Position numbers and translations under genes: made by a program | In this document: piece by piece, positions 4,567 to 6,641 of the stretch | How the letters are laid out: the number at the start of each line of letters is the position of its first letter | Position numbering within the stretch: position 1 is the stretch's first letter | The notes under the pieces: generated by a model | Databases searched by the model: none | Told to the model about the DNA's origin: nothing | The model's input: the letters and a program-made list of their open reading frames with translations, nothing else | DNA from: Methanobrevibacter sp. | Lineage (GTDB): Archaea > Methanobacteriota > Methanobacteria > Methanobacteriales > Methanobacteriaceae | Reading direction: 5' to 3' | Assembly: GCF_015062985.1 (NCBI RefSeq) | Contig: NZ_SUTI01000013.1 | Span: 40,561-47,201, forward strand | Length of the DNA: 6,641 nt

Positions 4567-5781
4567 TTATATCCTCACCATTTCATTTTTGAGAATGGAT
4601 TTGTCTTCATCGTCAACTACCATCACGTGAGTAGCACAGGATAAACATGGGTCGTATGCTCTAATTACGTGTGGACCTAATTCATGATGGAAACCTTCGG
4701 TAGCTGGACCCATTGTTGGAATGTTCCAGGTAGTTGGTACAATAGCTGAGTAGAATTGGGTTTTACCTTCTTTAACTTGAGCCATGTGTACGTCAGTTCC
4801 CCTAGGACCTTCAATAACACCGAATCCAAGTTCGCCAGTTCCTCTTTTATCGTAAGATACGTTTGCAGGTGCTGCAGTATCAATTGCATCTAATGCTTCC
4901 ATACATGCGTTGAAGTTTTTGATCATTTCGTCTGCACGTGCAACGTGTTGAGCAACTACACCTTTGTCTTTAAAGCCTGAGAATTTTTCCATTCTTGCTC
5001 TAGGACCGGTTTCAACATTGTTACCTTCCCATAAAGGAATTACTGAACATGCTTTTTTACCTATTTCTGGGTCATCATACCATGCTTCAGGTAATACTTC
5101 TGAGAATTTGTCCATGTCAAAGTCATTGGTACCGTAAGTTGCATCCATTGCCATTAATGGTTGGTTAACTACACCTAAATCTTTAGGTAAACCAGCTTCG
5201 AGAACACAGTTTTTAATGAATTCAACGTGTGCTTCGAGTTTTGGTTTTAAAGCGTTCATTCTTTCGATTAATCTTTCTTTTGTGAATGGGGTGATGTTTC
5301 TTGCCATTCCTCCAACCCTAATATCGGATGGGTGGATACCTTCACCAGCAATCATGTCAACAACATATTGTACATGTTTTCTTACTTCACTTACACTGTC
5401 TACTGCATCTGCGAATTTGTCCTCAGGGACAACATCCGGTGCAACTAAGAAGTGGTGAATTGCTGCACTGTTGATTCCATGTGCTGCTGCAACAGCTTTT
5501 CTTAACAATTTAGCGTTTTTAGGTATTTCAATACCTAAAGCCATATCCATAGCTTCAGCAGATGCTAAAGTATGTGGAATAGGACATACTCCACAGATTC
5601 TTTGACATAAAACTGGAGCGGTTTCAGGTGCTTTGTTAAGAACCATCTTTTCTAAACCCCTTACAGGAGTTATACTTAAATACATACCTTTTGTAACAAT
5701 CCCTTCGTCGTCTACTTCCATGACGAGTTCGGCATGGCCCTCTTGACGAGTTGTAGGGGATATAACTACTCTATCTTTCAA
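4567..5781 (-). CDS. frhA: F420-reducing [NiFe] hydrogenase, alpha (large) subunit FrhA
   Basis: FrhA holds the Ni-Fe active site that splits H2. With FrhG and FrhB it forms the large cytoplasmic complex that reduces coenzyme F420. In numbering from the GTG at 5790, the four Ni/Fe cysteines are C66 and C69 (RICGVC) and C382 and C385 (DPCLSCATH). All are ordinary cysteine codons, so this is not the selenocysteine form. FrhD should cut after H388, releasing the last 19 residues (encoded at 4570-4626). The group 3 N-terminal motif SPTTRQEGHAEL is present. Two starts are possible. A GTG at 5788-5790 gives MTYLKDRVV but lies inside the only ribosome-binding sequence, GAGGTGA (5787-5793). A TTG at 5779-5781, 5 nt after that site, gives MKDRVV, and I choose it (404 aa). 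It is the first gene of frhADGB. Confidence 0.96.
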   Translation of the reverse strand: MKDRVVISPTTRQEGHAELVMEVDDEGIVTKGMYLSITPVRGLEKMVLNKAPETAPVLCQRICGVCPIPHTLASAEAMDMALGIEIPKNAKLLRKAVAAAHGINSAAIHHFLVAPDVVPEDKFADAVDSVSEVRKHVQYVVDMIAGEGIHPSDIRVGGMARNITPFTKERLIERMNALKPKLEAHVEFIKNCVLEAGLPKDLGVVNQPLMAMDATYGTNDFDMDKFSEVLPEAWYDDPEIGKKACSVIPLWEGNNVETGPRARMEKFSGFKDKGVVAQHVARADEMIKNFNACMEALDAIDTAAPANVSYDKRGTGELGFGVIEGPRGTDVHMAQVKEGKTQFYSAIVPTTWNIPTMGPATEGFHHELGPHVIRAYDPCLSCATHVMVVDDEDKSILKNEMVRI

Positions 5782-5786
5782 ATATG

Positions 5787-5793
5787 TCACCTC
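5787..5793 (-). promoter_or_regulatory. Ribosome-binding site deciding the frhA start
   Basis: The minus strand reads GAGGTGA, a strong Shine-Dalgarno match, followed by CATAT and then TTG at 5779-5781. The GTG inside this element is in frame with frhA but would leave that start without a separate ribosome-binding site. The site therefore argues for initiation at TTG. Confidence 0.6.
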
Positions 5794-5818
5794 AATTATA
5801 AATTAGAAACTAACATTT

Positions 5819-5830
5819 ACTATATATGTT
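5819..5830 (-). promoter_or_regulatory. Candidate proximal TATA box of frhADGB
   Basis: The minus strand reads AACATATATAGT, with an A-rich stretch (AATAATAA) just upstream as a possible BRE. The box centre is about 26 bp from 5798, which would give a short leader ending in the GAGGTGA site. The box at 5874-5881 reads TTTATATA on the minus strand and is an alternative that would give a leader of about 60-70 nt. The sequence cannot decide between them. Confidence 0.4.
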
Positions 5831-5865
5831 TATTATTATTAATAAGTAACTTCAAAAAATACAAA

Positions 5866-5881
5866 TAGAAATATATATAAA
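5866..5881 (+). promoter_or_regulatory. TATA box and BRE of the Ser-rich surface protein gene
   Basis: The plus strand reads AGAAA followed by TATATATAAA: a purine-rich BRE directly before a TATA box. The expected transcription start is near 5901, giving a leader of about 36 nt to the ATG at 5938. The same TATA stretch can be read on the minus strand, so it may also contribute to frhA transcription. Confidence 0.5.
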
Positions 5882-5937
5882 AGATAAAAATCTAAATTTA
5901 TTTATTATAATTAATTAACTTGAAAGGAGGGAAAAAG

Positions 5938-6480
5938 ATGGATAAAGCAAATATTATTATTTCAATAATTATTGTATTATGTATTGCAGCAGCAGTTACT
6001 GCATACGGTATAACCAATAGTGATAACCCAATTTTCTCAGATTTATCCAGTATGGGTGCAAATGATGATGCTGGAAATGGAATTGGGAACAGTACAAGTT
6101 TAAATAATGGGTCCTCATCTGTAGCAACTACAGACAGCGGTTCAAGTTCTACAGGATCTGGATCAAGTAGCTCTGGCAGTTCTTCTGGAGGTTCCTCCTC
6201 AGGTAGTTCTTCAAGTGGAACTTCTTCAAGTAGTGGAAGCTCAAGTTCCGGCAGCGGAAGTGGAAGCTCAAGTTCAAGTTCTTCCAGTTCAAAAAGTACA
6301 CAATTATCATACTCATCCGCTAAATCTATTGCAAGTGATGCAATTTTAGAAGAAGGATGTTATGCTGGAAGTGGATATTATTCCGGCGGATACTGGTACT
6401 TTACCGTATATGACGCAAACGGAAATGCTGTAGATAGCATTGCTGTTAATGATGCAACTGGAGATACTGAAAGAGCATGA
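5938..6480 (+). CDS. Membrane-anchored Ser/Gly-linker protein with PepSY-like C terminus
   Basis: I do not recognise a named gene. The 180-residue protein has an N-terminal hydrophobic helix at about residues 6-23, a signal anchor or uncleaved signal peptide after a short start MDKAN. A polar Asn/Asp/Ser segment follows (about 24-57), then a low-complexity Ser/Gly linker with some Thr (about 58-120). The compact C-terminal domain (about 121-180) has the form helix (YSSAKSIASDAILEEG), a tyrosine-rich strand (GGYWYFTVYD), then SIAVNDATGDTERA. Its ending resembles the valine-Asp-x-x-Thr-Gly end of PepSY domains, which is a pattern match only. I infer that the linker spans the pseudomurein wall and presents the domain outside. 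The ATG at 5938 is chosen because GGAGGG (5926-5931) lies 6 nt upstream; an in-frame TTG at 5920 lies before that site. The gene is monocistronic, divergent from frhA, and ends at a hairpin terminator. Confidence 0.85.
   Translation: MDKANIIISIIIVLCIAAAVTAYGITNSDNPIFSDLSSMGANDDAGNGIGNSTSLNNGSSSVATTDSGSSSTGSGSSSSGSSSGGSSSGSSSSGTSSSSGSSSSGSGSGSSSSSSSSSKSTQLSYSSAKSIASDAILEEGCYAGSGYYSGGYWYFTVYDANGNAVDSIAVNDATGDTERA
6109..6297 (+). repeat. Ser/Gly low-complexity coding repeat
   Basis: This stretch encodes residues 58-120 of the surface protein and is made almost only of serine and glycine codons. It uses a mixture of serine codons (TCA, TCT, TCC, AGT, AGC), so it is not a simple DNA microsatellite. 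One 16-bp direct repeat (AGTGGAAGCTCAAGTT at 6232-6247 and 6259-6274, 27 bp apart) is in frame and suggests internal duplication. The linker length is therefore likely to vary between strains. Confidence 0.75.
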
Positions 6481-6512
6481 GGATTAATTTTAATCCTTTA
6501 TTTTTTTATTTT
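6480..6512 (+). terminator. Hairpin plus U-tract terminator of the surface protein gene
   Basis: GGATTA (6481-6486) pairs with TAATCC (6491-6496) around the loop ATTT, and the last base of the stop codon (A6480) extends the stem to T6497. The T-rich tail TTTATTTTTTTATTTT follows at once. This is the clearest intrinsic terminator in the window and separates the gene from the downstream tRNA promoter. Confidence 0.7.
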
Positions 6513-6525
6513 AAAAATAGATAAG

Positions 6526-6536
6526 TATATATAATA
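6526..6536 (+). promoter_or_regulatory. TATA box of the tRNA-Arg gene
   Basis: The sequence TATATATAATA is centred near 6531, about 26 bp before a TTG initiator-like base at 6557. This would give a leader of some 11 nt before the mature tRNA 5' end at 6568. A CATATTTAT stretch at 6544-6552 is a weaker alternative that sits too close to the gene unless transcription starts at its first base. Confidence 0.45.
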
Positions 6537-6567
6537 CAATAAACATATTTATTATTGTTGTATATAA

Positions 6568-6641
6568 GGGCCCGTAGCCTAGCTGGATAGGGCGTCGGAC
6601 TTCTAATCCGAAGACCCCGGGTTCAAATCCCGGCGGGTCCG
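6568..6641 (+). tRNA. tRNA-Arg (UCU)
   Basis: This is a complete 74-base cloverleaf without intron. The acceptor GGGCCCG pairs with CGGGTCC (one G-U pair). The D arm is GCCT/GGGC, the anticodon arm TCGGA/TCCGA closes the loop CTTCTAA, and the T arm CCGGG/CCCGG closes TTCAAAT. The discriminator is G. The anticodon TCT at 6602-6604 reads AGA and AGG. The window ends at the discriminator, so it is unknown whether CCA is encoded. Confidence 0.97.

Noticed and set aside
4645..4656. Possible selenocysteine at the FrhA active site.
   Set aside because: The DPCLSC cysteines are normal TGT/TGC codons and no in-frame TGA occurs; this is the cysteine form.
4677..4889. Minus-strand open frame overlapping frhA in another frame.
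   Set aside because: It lies inside frhA on the same strand, with no independent start signal or plausible protein features.
5216..5458. Plus-strand open frame opposite frhA.
   Set aside because: It mirrors conserved frhA codons and has no ribosome-binding site.
2273..5781. Codon-use contrast between the frh genes and map as a sign of transfer or expression class.
   Set aside because: A spot check of glycine codons gave mixed GGT and GGA in frhG and frhB, so no clean difference could be supported by eye.
6568..6641. tRNA-Arg as an integration site for a mobile element.
   Set aside because: No integrase, no duplicated tRNA 3' end and no element are visible in the window; the 3' flank is outside it.

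Overview
The window looks like chromosome from a methanogenic archaeon of the order Methanobacteriales, most likely Methanobrevibacter or a close relative. The main evidence is a complete F420-reducing [NiFe] hydrogenase operon in the order frhA-frhD-frhG-frhB, beside an archaeal type II methionine aminopeptidase. As I recall, Methanothermobacter has the same neighbourhood. AT-rich spacers with TATA boxes of the TTTATATA type, U-rich terminators and an archaeal initiator tRNA (A1:U72, three G-C pairs closing the anticodon loop) agree. The genus is an inference.

Left part (1-1188): an initiator tRNA-Met on the minus strand, its 3' end cut by the window edge. Upstream of it is a two-gene minus-strand operon for small proteins, each with one N-terminal membrane helix and a charged coiled-coil tail predicted to lie in the cytoplasm. 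I do not recognise either family. A 98-bp divergent spacer separates them from map and holds a shared TATA box and a perfect 22-bp palindrome.

Middle (1189-2272): map on the plus strand, then a 166-bp convergent spacer with a second, unrelated perfect 22-bp palindrome and U-tract terminators for both directions.

Main block (2273-5781, minus strand): frhA (Ni-Fe large subunit), frhD (maturation protease), frhG (small subunit with three Fe-S clusters) and frhB (FAD/F420-binding subunit). The genes are tightly spaced with translational coupling. FrhD should cut the 19-residue tail from FrhA after nickel insertion. Mature FrhAGB then passes electrons from H2 through the FrhG clusters to FAD in FrhB and reduces coenzyme F420 for methanogenesis. 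All key motifs are present and no frame is broken.

Right part (5782-6641): a divergent promoter region, then a plus-strand gene for a membrane-anchored surface protein with a long Ser/Gly linker and a small PepSY-like C-terminal domain, ending in a hairpin terminator. A complete tRNA-Arg(UCU) closes the window. I see no mobile element, CRISPR array or pseudogene. The least explained parts are the coiled-coil pair, the Ser-linker protein and the two palindromes flanking map.
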